A stretch of DNA of 64,000 bases from Castellaniella sp034675905 (GCF_034675905.1 NZ_JAUCCV010000002.1:434001-498000), one strand, 5' to 3'; shown: positions 44,206 through 53,737, numbered from the stretch's first letter. Numbers and translations are program-made. The notes: generated from the letters alone by a model not told the origin.

Positions 44206-46474
44206 GTGGAAGATACCCTAGAGCCCAGAGCCGGAAAGCTGGCAGGCGGCCTGGTTGCGGCGCTGGCCACTCCCGGCCTGTTCCTGCTGCCGCAGGCTGC
44301 ACAGGCCCAGAACACGGATCCGGCTCAGCTCAGCCCCATCAAGGTCCAGGGCGAAAATCCTGCGCCGTTCTTGGTGAAGGCCTCCGCTTCCGACAAATTC
44401 ACGGCGCCGGTGCTCGACACCGCCAAATCCCTGCAGATCATCCCCAAAGAACTGATCCAGAGCCAGGCCGCCACCACATTGACCGATGTGCTGCGCAATT
44501 CGCCGGGCATCACCTTCGGTGCAGGCGAAGGCGGCAACCCGCTGGGCGACCGCCCCTTCATCCGCGGCTATGACGCCCAATCCAGCACCTTCGTCGACGG
44601 CATGCGCGATATCGGTGCGGCATCCCGTGAAGTCTTCAACCTGGAACAGGTCGAGGTCATCAAAGGCGCCGACGGCGCCTACGCGGGCCGGGGCGGCGCG
44701 GGCGGCAGCATCGACCTGATCAGCAAGACCGCGAAACTGCGCGACTTCACCGATGTATCCGTGGGCGCAGGCACCGCCAAATATTTCCGCCAGACCGTGG
44801 ACAGCAACTGGCAGCTGGGCGAGACCACCGCCTTTCGCCTGAATGCGATGAACCACAGCCAGGACGTCGATGGCCGCGATGCCGTGGACTACCAGCGCTG
44901 GGGTGTGGCGCCGACGATCTCCTTCGGCTTGGGTACGCCCACACGCGTGACGCTGAGCTACTTCCACATGGAGTCAGACGATACGCCGGACAGCGGGATT
45001 CCGTATACCTATTCGAAGGACTCAAGATTCCACCGGACGCCCGTCGACGTAGATCGTGACAATTTCTACGGGCTGGACAGCGACTATCGCCGCACGCGCA
45101 ACGATATGGGCACACTGCGCATCGAGCACGATTTCAGGGACACCCTGACGCTGCGTAACCAGACCCGCTACACACGGGGCACGCAACGCTATGTGGTGAC
45201 CCAGCCGGACGATAGCAAAGGCAACGTCAACAACGGCATGGTCTGGCGCCGCATGAACAGCCGCGACAGCCGGGTCAGCACCTGGGCCAATCAGACGGAG
45301 CTGCTGGGCGAATTCCGCACCGGGCAACTGAAGCACCGCTTCCTGACGGGGATTGAGCTATCGATGGAAGATGGGCGCAAGGATAGTCTGGATATAAATC
45401 GAACCAGCAATTTCGCAGACCCCAAAAAACCTATCTGCACGACAACGGGCGCAGGCTCCAACTACAACTGCACCAGCCTCTACAACCCCAACCCCAATGA
45501 CCCCTGGGTCAATAGCGGCAGCGGCGGCCCCGTCGGCAAGCCCACCTACACCCGCACCCAGACCAAATCGATCTACGGCTTTGACACCATCGAATTCAAT
45601 GAACAGTGGCAGGCGACGCTGGGCCTGCGGGTGGACGACTACGCGACCCGGTTGAGCCAGTTCGAGAAAGACCGTATCGACCGCCACGACACCCTATTCA
45701 ACTATCAGTTGGGTCTGGTGTACAAGCCTGCTGCCAACGGCAGCATCTACGCGTCTTTCGGCACCTCGTCCACGCCTGCGGGTGCAACCCTTGGCGAAGG
45801 CAGCGAAAGCCAGAGCCTGACGCCGGGGCGCAACAACAGCGGTCTCAATGCCGAAGATTTGGCCCCGGAAAAGAACCGCACGATGCAGAACTGGGCACCA
45901 AGTGGGATTTCCTGGACGGACGCCTGGGCCTGACCGCCGCCGTGTTCCGCGTGGAAACCACCAATGCCCGTATCACCCAGGCCAACGGGGACTATACGAT
46001 GGCTGGCAAGAAGCATGTAGATGGTTTTGAGCTTGGGCTTTCCGGCAGCATCACCCCCCAATGGCAGATGTACGGCGGCTACACCTACCTGAAGAGCCGC
46101 ATCGCCGAAAACGGAAACGGCAAAGACAGAAGCGGTCGATTCCGCGTCGAGGACGAAGGCAACGCCTTCCCCAACACACCGGAAAGCACAGCTTCAGCCT
46201 GTGGAACACCTACGCCTTTACGCCGCAATTGGCAGCCGGCGTCGGCGCCTACTTCGTGGGCAAGCAGTACGGCAACACCGCCAACACCATCACCATCCCA
46301 TCCTACTGGCGCTTCGACGCCATGGCCGGCTACAAGTTCAGCAAGACCGTGGACCTGCAGATCAACGTGAACAATCTGTTCAACAAGACCTACTACGACA
46401 AGGCCTACGCCTCGCACTATGCCTCGATCGCTCCGGGGCGCTCTGCGGTCGCCACACTGAACCTGCACTTCTGA
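44206..46474 (+). pseudogene. piuA: TonB-dependent siderophore receptor (PiuA/Fiu-like), two frameshifts
   Basis: An outer-membrane receptor for catecholate siderophores. A GTG at 44206 with AAGGAG opens the frame; a signal peptide ends at about QAAQAQ, and the plug domain follows (SLQIIPKELIQSQAATTLTD, GDRPFIRGYDAQSSTFVDGM). The barrel continues to about residue 561, where the frame breaks near 45888 (a missing base after CAG), and again near 46183 (one A missing in a run of A). Beyond each break the next frame carries on (ELGTKWDF, HSFSLWNTYAF) and the protein ends in the usual SAVATLNLHF. If both are real, the receptor is lost; if errors, it is a normal protein of about 755 residues. The following Sel1 and piuC genes match the Pseudomonas piuA neighbourhood. 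Confidence 0.85.
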
Positions 46475-46476
46475 TC

Positions 46477-47361
46477 ATGAGCTGCCCTGCCTTCGCCCCG
46501 CAGACCGAAGGCGCGCCGCCTTCCACCGGCGCGCTGGACAGCCACGCCATCAATCGGGCGGACCCGTCCGCCTTGGCAGCCGACCTGCAGCGCATCCTGG
46601 CCGGCCCGCCCGCACAGGCGGCTATCACCCTGAAAGCCGCCGCCGAAGGCGGTGTCGCCCAGGCGCAACTGGTCTATGGGCAATGGCTGCTGGACGGTCG
46701 GGGCGTTGCCTGCGACCCAGGGCAGGCGGTGCAATGGTTCGAGCATGCCAGCCGCCACGGCAACCCCATGGCCCTGAATATGCTGGGCCAATGTCACGCC
46801 CACGGCTGGGGTCTGCCGCAAAATGTCTTCATGGCAACCTACTGGTTTCGCCTGGCGGCCATCGGCGGCCTGGACTGGGGCATGTACAACTACGCTACCG
46901 CACTATCTCTTGGCCAAGGCATCGCCAGCGACCGCACGGCCGCGCTGGACTGGTTCCGCAAAGCGGCCGCGCTGGGCCATGCCAAATCCATGAATATGAT
47001 CGGCAGTTTCTACGAAGACGGCTGGGTAGTCCGGCAGGATGCGGGCCGGGCGCTGGACTGGTATCAGCAGGCGGCTGCCGGCGGTGATTTTCGCGGGCAG
47101 TTCAACAGCGCCCGCCTGCTGCTGGCGCAAGGCCGGATCCAGGCTGCCCTATCCTGGCTGGAAAGGGTCCCCGACACGGCCACTCCGGCCTTTCTGCAGC
47201 AGGCCTCAACCTGGCTGCATACATATCTGGCGGCTCTGCCGGCGGCACCGGATCCAGACCACAGCCCTGACTGCGCTGCCCGGCTGATGCAATTGGCCAA
47301 GCGCTACGCACACCATCCGGGAACGCCCGCGCCCGGCTCTACTCTGACGACCCGATGCTGA
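46477..47361 (+). CDS. Sel1-repeat protein of the piu locus
   Basis: A 294-residue protein with three to four Sel1-type repeats, each about 36 residues long: AQLVYGQWLLDGRGVACDPG, ALNMLGQCHAHGWGLPQN, then GMYNYATALSLGQGI and SMNMIGSFYEDGWVV. Such solenoids mediate protein contacts. It starts two bases after the receptor stop and overlaps piuC by seven bases. A Sel1 gene between or beside piuA and piuC occurs in Pseudomonas aeruginosa, so it is a regular part of this iron locus; its job is not known. Confidence 0.85.
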   Translation: MSCPAFAPQTEGAPPSTGALDSHAINRADPSALAADLQRILAGPPAQAAITLKAAAEGGVAQAQLVYGQWLLDGRGVACDPGQAVQWFEHASRHGNPMALNMLGQCHAHGWGLPQNVFMATYWFRLAAIGGLDWGMYNYATALSLGQGIASDRTAALDWFRKAAALGHAKSMNMIGSFYEDGWVVRQDAGRALDWYQQAAAGGDFRGQFNSARLLLAQGRIQAALSWLERVPDTATPAFLQQASTWLHTYLAALPAAPDPDHSPDCAARLMQLAKRYAHHPGTPAPGSTLTTRC

Positions 47362-48107
47362 TCACGATTCCCGACCTGCTGAGCGCAGAACACGTACAGC
47401 GTTGCCGCCAGGCCCTGGCGTCCGCCGACTGGACGAACGGCAACCGCACGGCAGGCCATGTCGCCGCCCACGTCAAGGCCAACCGCCAGCTGACGCTGGA
47501 CGACCCGATTGGCCGACAGATCGGCGATCTGATCGTCCAGGCGCTGCGGCAACACCCGGTATTCCAGTCAGCCGCCCTGCCCGCCCACATCCTGCCACCG
47601 CGCTTCAATCGCTACGAAGGCGGCGAGCACTACGGTTTTCATATCGACAACGCTGTGTTCAGGCTGCCGGCCCGTCCACGAACCGGCCCGGCACATGCTG
47701 ATGATGCAAGCCGATCCCAAAGCGGTCTGCAGGCCGAAGGGCCGTCATCGGGCCTGCTGCGCACAGACATCTCCACCACCGTGTTCTTCAGCGACCCCAG
47801 CGAATACGAGGGCGGCGAGCTGATCATCCAGGACACCTACGGCGAACAGCGCGTGAAACTGCCCGCCGGCCAGGCCGTGGTCTACCCCGGCACCAGCCTG
47901 CATCGGGTCACCCCCGTCACGCAAGGCGTGCGCTACGGCTCGTTTTTCTGGACGCAAAGTCTGGTGCGCGATGACACGCAACGCAGCATCCTGCTGCAAC
48001 AGGACATCGCCATCCAGCGCCTGATCCAATCCGGCGGCGATCCCGACACCATCAGCCAGCTGACCGGCGTGTATCACAACCTGCTGCGCCTGTGGGCCGA
48101 GCCATAA
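47355..48107 (+). CDS. piuC: Fe(II)/2-oxoglutarate dioxygenase PiuC/YbiX-like
   Basis: A 250-residue member of the PKHD-type hydroxylases. The metal triad is His and Asp in HYGFHIDNAVF and a distal His in GTSLHRVTPVTQG; the 2-oxoglutarate Arg is in GVRYGSFFWTQSLVR. Compared with the usual length of about 226 there is an extra segment after LPARPRTGPAHADDAS rich in Ser, Gln and Gly (about residues 105-130), probably a surface loop. The family is induced by iron starvation beside catecholate receptors; the substrate is not established. Overlap with the Sel1 gene and the Fur box upstream place it in the same unit. Confidence 0.88.
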   Translation: MLITIPDLLSAEHVQRCRQALASADWTNGNRTAGHVAAHVKANRQLTLDDPIGRQIGDLIVQALRQHPVFQSAALPAHILPPRFNRYEGGEHYGFHIDNAVFRLPARPRTGPAHADDASRSQSGLQAEGPSSGLLRTDISTTVFFSDPSEYEGGELIIQDTYGEQRVKLPAGQAVVYPGTSLHRVTPVTQGVRYGSFFWTQSLVRDDTQRSILLQQDIAIQRLIQSGGDPDTISQLTGVYHNLLRLWAEP

Positions 48108-48110
48108 CGT

Positions 48111-48962
48111 CTAATGCTGCCGCCGAAACCAGTTCAGCACGGCATCCAGAGGGCTGACATCCAAGGCAAAGCGCGCCTGTTCACGCACGACGGGCTTGGC
48201 GCGGTAGGCGACGGAATAATAGGCCTGGGCCATCATCGGCAGGTCGTTGGACCCATCCCCCAGCACAATGATCTGTTCGGGCGCCGCCCCGACGGACTGC
48301 GCCAGCGCCTGCACATGGCGGGCCTTCGCAGCGCCGTCCACGATGTCGCCCAGCACCTGCCCCGTCAACACGCCGTCTACGACCTCCAAGGTATTGGCAT
48401 GGGTCTGGTCCAACATCAGCCCTCGACGCAGGCGCTCGGTAAAGAAGGTGAACCCGCCCGACACCAGCAGCGTCTTCAGGCCATGCGCACGGGCGGCTTC
48501 GATCAGGTTTTCAGCGCCTGGATTCAGGCGCAAGCGCTGCGTGAAGACGGCTTCCAGCGCCGATTCCGGCACGCCTTTCAACAAGGCCACCCGACGGCGC
48601 AGGCTCTCGGAAAAATCCTTGATCTCGCCGCGCATGCTGGCCTCGGTGATCGCGGCGACTTCCGCCTTGCGGCCCACGGCGTCGGCGATTTCATCGATGC
48701 ACTCGATATTGATCAGCGTGGAATCCATATCCATCGCCAGCACCTTGCAGTCAGCCAGCCGATGGATGGCAGCCAGCCAGGCCGCATCCATATGCGCCGC
48801 CTGCGCCATGGGTATGAATTCCTCGCGGGTGGACGGGTCCACATTCAGCAGACGGATCGCCGTGGGGCTCAGTTCCTGCACGCCTTCCGCACAGGCGACT
48901 GCCGCCAGCCGTTCGACGTCCGCCGCCAGCAGGCGCGGCGCCTGCAAGATAATATGTGCCAT
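48111..48962 (-). CDS. serB: Phosphoserine phosphatase SerB
   Basis: A 283-residue HAD phosphatase that makes serine from phosphoserine. The nucleophile motif is MDMDSTLINIECIDE, followed by SGGFTFFTERL (motif II), and LGDGSNDLPMM (motif IV), all intact. The first 75 residues form the N-terminal ACT-like part found in proteobacterial SerB. The ATG at 48962 has GGAG in front; upstream open frame overlaps the divergent dehydrogenase gene. Convergent with piuC, three bases apart. Confidence 0.95.
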   Translation of the reverse strand: MAHIILQAPRLLAADVERLAAVACAEGVQELSPTAIRLLNVDPSTREEFIPMAQAAHMDAAWLAAIHRLADCKVLAMDMDSTLINIECIDEIADAVGRKAEVAAITEASMRGEIKDFSESLRRRVALLKGVPESALEAVFTQRLRLNPGAENLIEAARAHGLKTLLVSGGFTFFTERLRRGLMLDQTHANTLEVVDGVLTGQVLGDIVDGAAKARHVQALAQSVGAAPEQIIVLGDGSNDLPMMAQAYYSVAYRAKPVVREQARFALDVSPLDAVLNWFRRQH

Positions 48963-49066
48963 GAATCCGGTCTCCACAATGGTGCGCGGCCATTTTACCC
49001 GCCTGACGGAACACTCTCCGCGATCCTGAGCAGAGCAGACCGATCCGGCCACCGATAAGCTTTCCG

Positions 49067-50164
49067 ATGCACGCTCCGACACCTCCGCTTCCCCGCTGCG
49101 CCCAGGATTACGCCAACCTTGCCCGCGCACGGCTGGAACCCTCGACCTGGGCCTGGCTGGAGTCCGGCGGCGCGGATGAAATCACGGCCCAGGCCAATCG
49201 GGCCGCCTACGCCGCCGTGCGCCTGCGCAGCCGTGCGCTGCGACCCATGGCGGGGGCGCACACGGGCCTGACGCTGCTGGGCCAGGCACTGAAGCATCCC
49301 ATCCTGATCGCGCCCACCGCCTGGCACGGCCTGCTGCATCCCGAGGCGGAATGCGCCACAGCGTTGGCGGCGGCGGCCACCGGCACGCCCTATATTGTCA
49401 GCGCCCAATCCGGCACGCCCATCGAAACCCTGGCCGCCCTGCCGGGCCCGCCGACACTTTGGTTTCAGCTCTATGCCCAGACGCGCCGCGCGGACACACT
49501 GACGCTGGCCCGCCGCGCCGTCCAAGCCGGCGCTCAAGCCCTGGTCCTGACAGTGGACGCCCCGGTCAATGGCGTGCGCAATGCCGAACAGCGCAGCGGC
49601 TTTCAGCGACCAGACCATATCCGTTCCGTGCACCTGGACGGCTTGTCGCCCGCCGCCGCACGGCCCGTCCCCCCCGGCGGCAGCCCCTTATTCGACAGCG
49701 GCCTGTTGGACGCTGCGCCGACCTGGGATGACGTCGCCTGGCTGCGGGCGCAACTGCCCGACACGGCCTTGTGGCTGAAAGGCATCCTGGACCCGGAGGA
49801 TGCCCGTACTGCCGTCGCACACGGCATCGATGGCCTGATCGTCTCCAACCACGGCGGCCGCTGCCTGGATACCCTGCCCTCCACGCTGGACGCGCTGCCA
49901 GGCATCACACAGGCGGTCGGCGGCCATGTCCCTATCCTGATGGACGGAGGCATATGCAGAGGGACGGACATCCTGAAAGCGCTGGCGCTGGGCGCCCAGG
50001 CCGTCTTGATCGGACGTCCCGTACTGCACGCCCTGGCCGTGGATGGCGCAAGCGCTGTCGCGCACCTGATTCAGATTTTGCGGGGGGAACTGGAAGTCGC
50101 CATGGCGTTGACAGGCTGCCGCACCCTGGCTGACATCGGCCCGGACACGCTCTGGGACCGATAA
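49067..50164 (+). CDS. FMN-dependent alpha-hydroxy-acid dehydrogenase (lactate/glycolate oxidase family)
   Basis: A 365-residue TIM-barrel flavoprotein of the LldD/glycolate oxidase family. It has LIAPTAWHGLLHPEAE, YIVSAQSGTPIE, LWFQLYAQ, the Lys of LWLKGILDPEDA, the catalytic His in VSNHGGRCLD, and the FMN phosphate loop ILMDGGICRGTDILKAL. In most members that loop reads GGIRRG; here Cys replaces the first Arg. It oxidises an L-2-hydroxy acid; whether lactate, glycolate, mandelate or another acid cannot be said. The gene is divergent from serB. Confidence 0.85.
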   Translation: MHAPTPPLPRCAQDYANLARARLEPSTWAWLESGGADEITAQANRAAYAAVRLRSRALRPMAGAHTGLTLLGQALKHPILIAPTAWHGLLHPEAECATALAAAATGTPYIVSAQSGTPIETLAALPGPPTLWFQLYAQTRRADTLTLARRAVQAGAQALVLTVDAPVNGVRNAEQRSGFQRPDHIRSVHLDGLSPAAARPVPPGGSPLFDSGLLDAAPTWDDVAWLRAQLPDTALWLKGILDPEDARTAVAHGIDGLIVSNHGGRCLDTLPSTLDALPGITQAVGGHVPILMDGGICRGTDILKALALGAQAVLIGRPVLHALAVDGASAVAHLIQILRGELEVAMALTGCRTLADIGPDTLWDR

Positions 50165-50186
50165 AAACAAACCCGCCGCAGCGGGT
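50164..50186 (-). terminator. Rho-independent terminator of the nuo operon
   Basis: On the minus strand ACCCGC-TGCG-GCGGGT is followed by TTGTTTTTAT. The hairpin (50171-50186) and T-rich tail lie 19 bases after the stop of the DUF2818 gene, so it ends the nuo operon. Confidence 0.85.
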
Positions 50187-50204
50187 CTATTCACACAAGG
50201 CGCC

Positions 50205-50726
50205 CTAACGCCGCCGCCGCTGCATCATGTAGCGCCAGACAAAACCCGGATAGCCCAGCACCACAAACAGGGCCAGGGTCACGGCATAGAATTCCCAGCC
50301 CTGGGGAAAGGCGTTGCCCATATCCAGTTCCATCGTGAAGCCCAGCGTGCCGATCATCAGGTAGCCGACCATGGCTTCCAGCAGGCGGTCGATAAAGGGC
50401 TTGCCGGACGGCGCGTCTTTACCCGCCAGGACGCCGGGCAGATACAGCAACAGCGCCGCCAGCGCGATGCTGATCAACAGCTTCACCACGAACAGCGCGC
50501 TGCCGACCCCGATAAAGGCGCCGCCAGCCAGTTGGACGGTACCCCAGGACCAGAGCGCCAAGAAGCCCACAAACCCCAGGCCGGCGATCCAGCGCAAGGA
50601 ACCGTTCAAGGACTGGAAAGCCCGCCCCCAGGGCCAGGGGGCCAGAGGGCGTTCCAGCAAGAAAGGCAGGTTGGCCGTCGCCAAAGCGCCCAGAATCACC
50701 AACCAGACCGCGAGCGTCAGGGTCAT
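50205..50726 (-). CDS. DUF2818 membrane protein of the nuo operon
   Basis: A 173-residue membrane protein with four hydrophobic segments. The N-terminal AVWLVILGALATANLPFL and the C-terminal FPQGWEFYAVTLALF followed by YPGFVWRYMMQRRRR are the two ends of the DUF2818 family, found after nuoN in Burkholderiales. The family is usually near 100 residues. Here an extra stretch of about 65 residues (RAFQSLNGSLRWIAGL to ALLLYLPGVLAGKD) brings two more membrane segments. The start is 14 bases after the nuoN stop, and a terminator follows, so it is the last gene of the operon. Function unknown; a role with complex I is inferred only from position. Confidence 0.8.
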   Translation of the reverse strand: MTLTLAVWLVILGALATANLPFLLERPLAPWPWGRAFQSLNGSLRWIAGLGFVGFLALWSWGTVQLAGGAFIGVGSALFVVKLLISIALAALLLYLPGVLAGKDAPSGKPFIDRLLEAMVGYLMIGTLGFTMELDMGNAFPQGWEFYAVTLALFVVLGYPGFVWRYMMQRRRR

Positions 50727-50740
50727 GAAGCGTCAGATCC

Positions 50741-52225
50741 TTAGAAGCGCAGCGACTGCTGAATCACACTGATGCACAGCGTCATCAATCCGCCGGGCAG
50801 AATCCCCAGACCGATCACCAGCAGGCCATTCAAGGACATGACACCGCGCGTGGCGACCGTGCCGGAACTGAGCGTGACACCGTCGTCAGGTTCGTCGAAG
50901 TAGGCCATCTTGACCACCCGCAGGTAGTAGAACGCGCCGATCACCGACATCAGCACGGCAAACACCGCCAGCGCCACATGACCGGCGCCCACCAAGGCCT
51001 GCAACACGACGAGCTTGGCATAGAAGCCCGACAGCGGCGGAATCCCCGCCAGCGAGAACATGGACAGCATCAGCACGCCGGCCAGCAGCGGATTGCGGCG
51101 ATTCAGGCCCTTCAGGTCAGCGATTTGCTCGCACTCGAAGCCCTGGCGCGACATCAGCATGATCAGGCCGAAGGTGGACAGCGTCGTCAGCACATAGATG
51201 ACGATGTAGAACAGCGACGCGCCATAGGCGGCAGAACTGGCGCCCGCCTGGCCTTCGTACACGCCCGACAGCAGGCCCAGGAACACGAAGCCCATGTGCG
51301 AGATGGTCGAATACGCCAGCATGCGCTTGAAGTTGGTCTGGGCGATCGCCACGATATTGCCGATGGCCAGCGACAGAGCCGCCATGATCAGCAGCATGGG
51401 CTGCCAGTCGACGGCGATGCCGTGCAGGGCCTCGATCAGCAGGCGCAGGGTAATGGCAAAGGCGGCGAATTTCGGCGCAGACCCCACCAGCAGCGTCACC
51501 GTGGTCGGCGCCCCCTGATAGACGTCGGGCGTCCACATATGGAACGGCGCTGCCGTCAGCTTGAAGGCCAGGCCGGACACGATGAACACCACGCCGAACA
51601 CCAGCGGCAGGCGCTGGGCGCCGCCGTCGCGGATGACCTGGGCGATTTCCGCCAGGCCCAGCTGGCCGGTGGCGCCATAGATCATGGACATGCCGTACAA
51701 CAGGATGCCGGACGCCAGGCAACCCAACACGTAGTATTTCATGGCGGCTTCGGTGGCCGGCAGGTGATCCCGGCGCAGAGCGACCAGCGCATACAGCGCG
51801 AAGGACATCAGTTCCACGCCCAGATACACGGTCAGCATGCTGCCGGCCGAGATCATGACGAATTCACCCAGCAGCATCAGCAAGGTCAGGGAATAGAGTT
51901 CCCCGCCCCGCGTCATCATGTCGCGTTTTTCCGCATAGGCGCGGCCATAGATCAAGGTGACCGCCACTGCGATGGCCGACAGGATCTTCAGGAAATGGCC
52001 CAGGGAATCCGCCACATACAAGCCGCTGAACGTGCGCCCCTGCACCCCCTCGCCCCACTGTCCCCAGGACACCAGGACCGTCACCAACAAGGCGCCCATG
52101 GTCAGCATAAAGGTCATGCGCCGCTGGGGTTCGTTGCCGAAGGCATCGATCAGCAGCACTGCCCCGGTCAGCACCAGCAGAACAATCTCGGGGGTCGCCA
52201 GTGCGAAGTCGAAAAGATTTTGCAT
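50741..52225 (-). CDS. nuoN: NADH-quinone oxidoreductase subunit N
   Basis: A 494-residue proton-pumping membrane subunit of complex I related to Mrp antiporters, with about 14 membrane segments. Family landmarks are the Glu of YLGVELMSFALYALVAL, the pump segments AFKLTAAPFHMWTPDVYQGA and RMLAYSTISHMGFVFLG, and SLAGIPPLSGFYAKLVV. Length is normal. It lies 12 bases after nuoM. Confidence 0.95.
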   Translation of the reverse strand: MQNLFDFALATPEIVLLVLTGAVLLIDAFGNEPQRRMTFMLTMGALLVTVLVSWGQWGEGVQGRTFSGLYVADSLGHFLKILSAIAVAVTLIYGRAYAEKRDMMTRGGELYSLTLLMLLGEFVMISAGSMLTVYLGVELMSFALYALVALRRDHLPATEAAMKYYVLGCLASGILLYGMSMIYGATGQLGLAEIAQVIRDGGAQRLPLVFGVVFIVSGLAFKLTAAPFHMWTPDVYQGAPTTVTLLVGSAPKFAAFAITLRLLIEALHGIAVDWQPMLLIMAALSLAIGNIVAIAQTNFKRMLAYSTISHMGFVFLGLLSGVYEGQAGASSAAYGASLFYIVIYVLTTLSTFGLIMLMSRQGFECEQIADLKGLNRRNPLLAGVLMLSMFSLAGIPPLSGFYAKLVVLQALVGAGHVALAVFAVLMSVIGAFYYLRVVKMAYFDEPDDGVTLSSGTVATRGVMSLNGLLVIGLGILPGGLMTLCISVIQQSLRF

Positions 52226-52237
52226 CGTGATTCCGGT

Positions 52238-53737
52238 CTACAGTTTGGATTGAGCGACGTGATCCAGCAGCGCTTGCACTGAAGGGTGCATCAGATCCGT
52301 GAAGAAGCTGGGATAAATCCCCATGAACAGCGTAAAGATCGCCAACAGGCCCAGGATCAGGAATTCCCGGCGGTTGATGTCCTGCATGCCGTCCACCTGT
52401 TCGTTGGCCACCGGGCCGAAGGCCACGCGCTTGACCATCCACAGGGAATAGCCCGCGCCCCAGATCAGGGCTGACGCCGCCAGCAGGCCGATCCAGAAGT
52501 TGTACTGCACGGCGCCCAGGATGACGGTGAACTCACCGACGAATCCGCTGGTGCCCGGCAAGCCGGCATTGGCCATGGAAAACAGCACGAAGAACGTCAC
52601 GAAGCGCGGCATGCGGTTGACGATGCCGCCGTAGGCATCGATGCGGCGCGTGTGCAGGCGGTCGTACATGACGCCGATACACATGAACATGGCGCCCGAC
52701 ACAAAGCCGTGCGAGATCATCTGGATGATGGCGCCTTCCAGGCCGGTCACGTTGAAGACGAAAAAGCCCAGGGTGACAAAGCCCATGTGCGCCACGGACG
52801 AATAGGCCACCAGCTTTTTCATGTCGTCCTGGACGATGGCGACCAGCCCGATGTAGATCACCGCCACCAGCGACAGGGCGATCATCATGCCTGCCAGGCT
52901 GTGGGCAGCATCCGGCGTGATCGGCAGCGAGAAGCGCAGGAATGCGTAGGCGCCGAGTTTCAGCATGATGGCCGCCAGCACGATGGACCCGCCCGTCGGG
53001 GCTTCCACGTGGGCATCCGGCAGCCAGGTATGGATCGGCCACATCGGGATCTTGACGGCAAAGGCGGCGAACAGCGCGATGAAGACGAACATCTGTTCTG
53101 TGTAGCTGAGCGGCAGCTGATGCCAGGTGGCGATGTCAAACGACCCGCCCGATGCATGCCACAGATAGATGAAGGCGATCAGCGTCAGCAGCGAACCCAG
53201 CAGCGTGTACAGAAAGAACTTGAACGCGGCATAGACCCGGTTCGGCCCGCCCCAGGCGCCGATGATGATGTACATCGGGATCAGGGTGGCTTCGAAGAAC
53301 ACGTAGAACAGCATGCCGTCCAGCGCGCTGAACACGCCGATCATCAGTCCTGACAGGATCAGGAAGGCCGCCATGTACTGGGCCACGCGGGATTTGATGA
53401 TTTCCCAGCCGGCCAGGATCACGATGATGGTGATGAAGGCCGTCAGCAGCACGAACCAGACCGAGATCCCGTCGATGCCCAGGTGGTAGTTCAGGTTGAA
53501 GGCCTCGATCCACGGCGTGTTTTCGACGAACTGCATGTCCGCCGTCTTGGCATTGAAGCCCGTGTACAGAGGAATCGTCACCAGCAGGCCCACGATGGAC
53601 CCGACCAGCGACAGCACCCGGGCAGGACCCGGATTGTCATCCCTGCCGACCAGCAGCACCAGCAGCCCGAACATGATCGGGACGAAGATCGACAGAGTCA
53701 GCCAGGGGAGTGTTGAAGACGCCATTTCGCTAGCCAT
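52238..53737 (-). CDS. nuoM: NADH-quinone oxidoreductase subunit M
   Basis: A 499-residue antiporter-like proton-pumping subunit of complex I. The conserved FFEATLIPMYIIIGAWGG holds the key Glu, and VKIPMWPIHTWLPDAHVEAP, KKLVAYSSVAHMGFV and NAGLPGTSGFVGEF complete the pattern. The ATG at 53737 overlaps the nuoL stop by one base (TGATG); a TTG one codon earlier is an alternative. Confidence 0.95.
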   Translation of the reverse strand: MASEMASSTLPWLTLSIFVPIMFGLLVLLVGRDDNPGPARVLSLVGSIVGLLVTIPLYTGFNAKTADMQFVENTPWIEAFNLNYHLGIDGISVWFVLLTAFITIIVILAGWEIIKSRVAQYMAAFLILSGLMIGVFSALDGMLFYVFFEATLIPMYIIIGAWGGPNRVYAAFKFFLYTLLGSLLTLIAFIYLWHASGGSFDIATWHQLPLSYTEQMFVFIALFAAFAVKIPMWPIHTWLPDAHVEAPTGGSIVLAAIMLKLGAYAFLRFSLPITPDAAHSLAGMMIALSLVAVIYIGLVAIVQDDMKKLVAYSSVAHMGFVTLGFFVFNVTGLEGAIIQMISHGFVSGAMFMCIGVMYDRLHTRRIDAYGGIVNRMPRFVTFFVLFSMANAGLPGTSGFVGEFTVILGAVQYNFWIGLLAASALIWGAGYSLWMVKRVAFGPVANEQVDGMQDINRREFLILGLLAIFTLFMGIYPSFFTDLMHPSVQALLDHVAQSKL

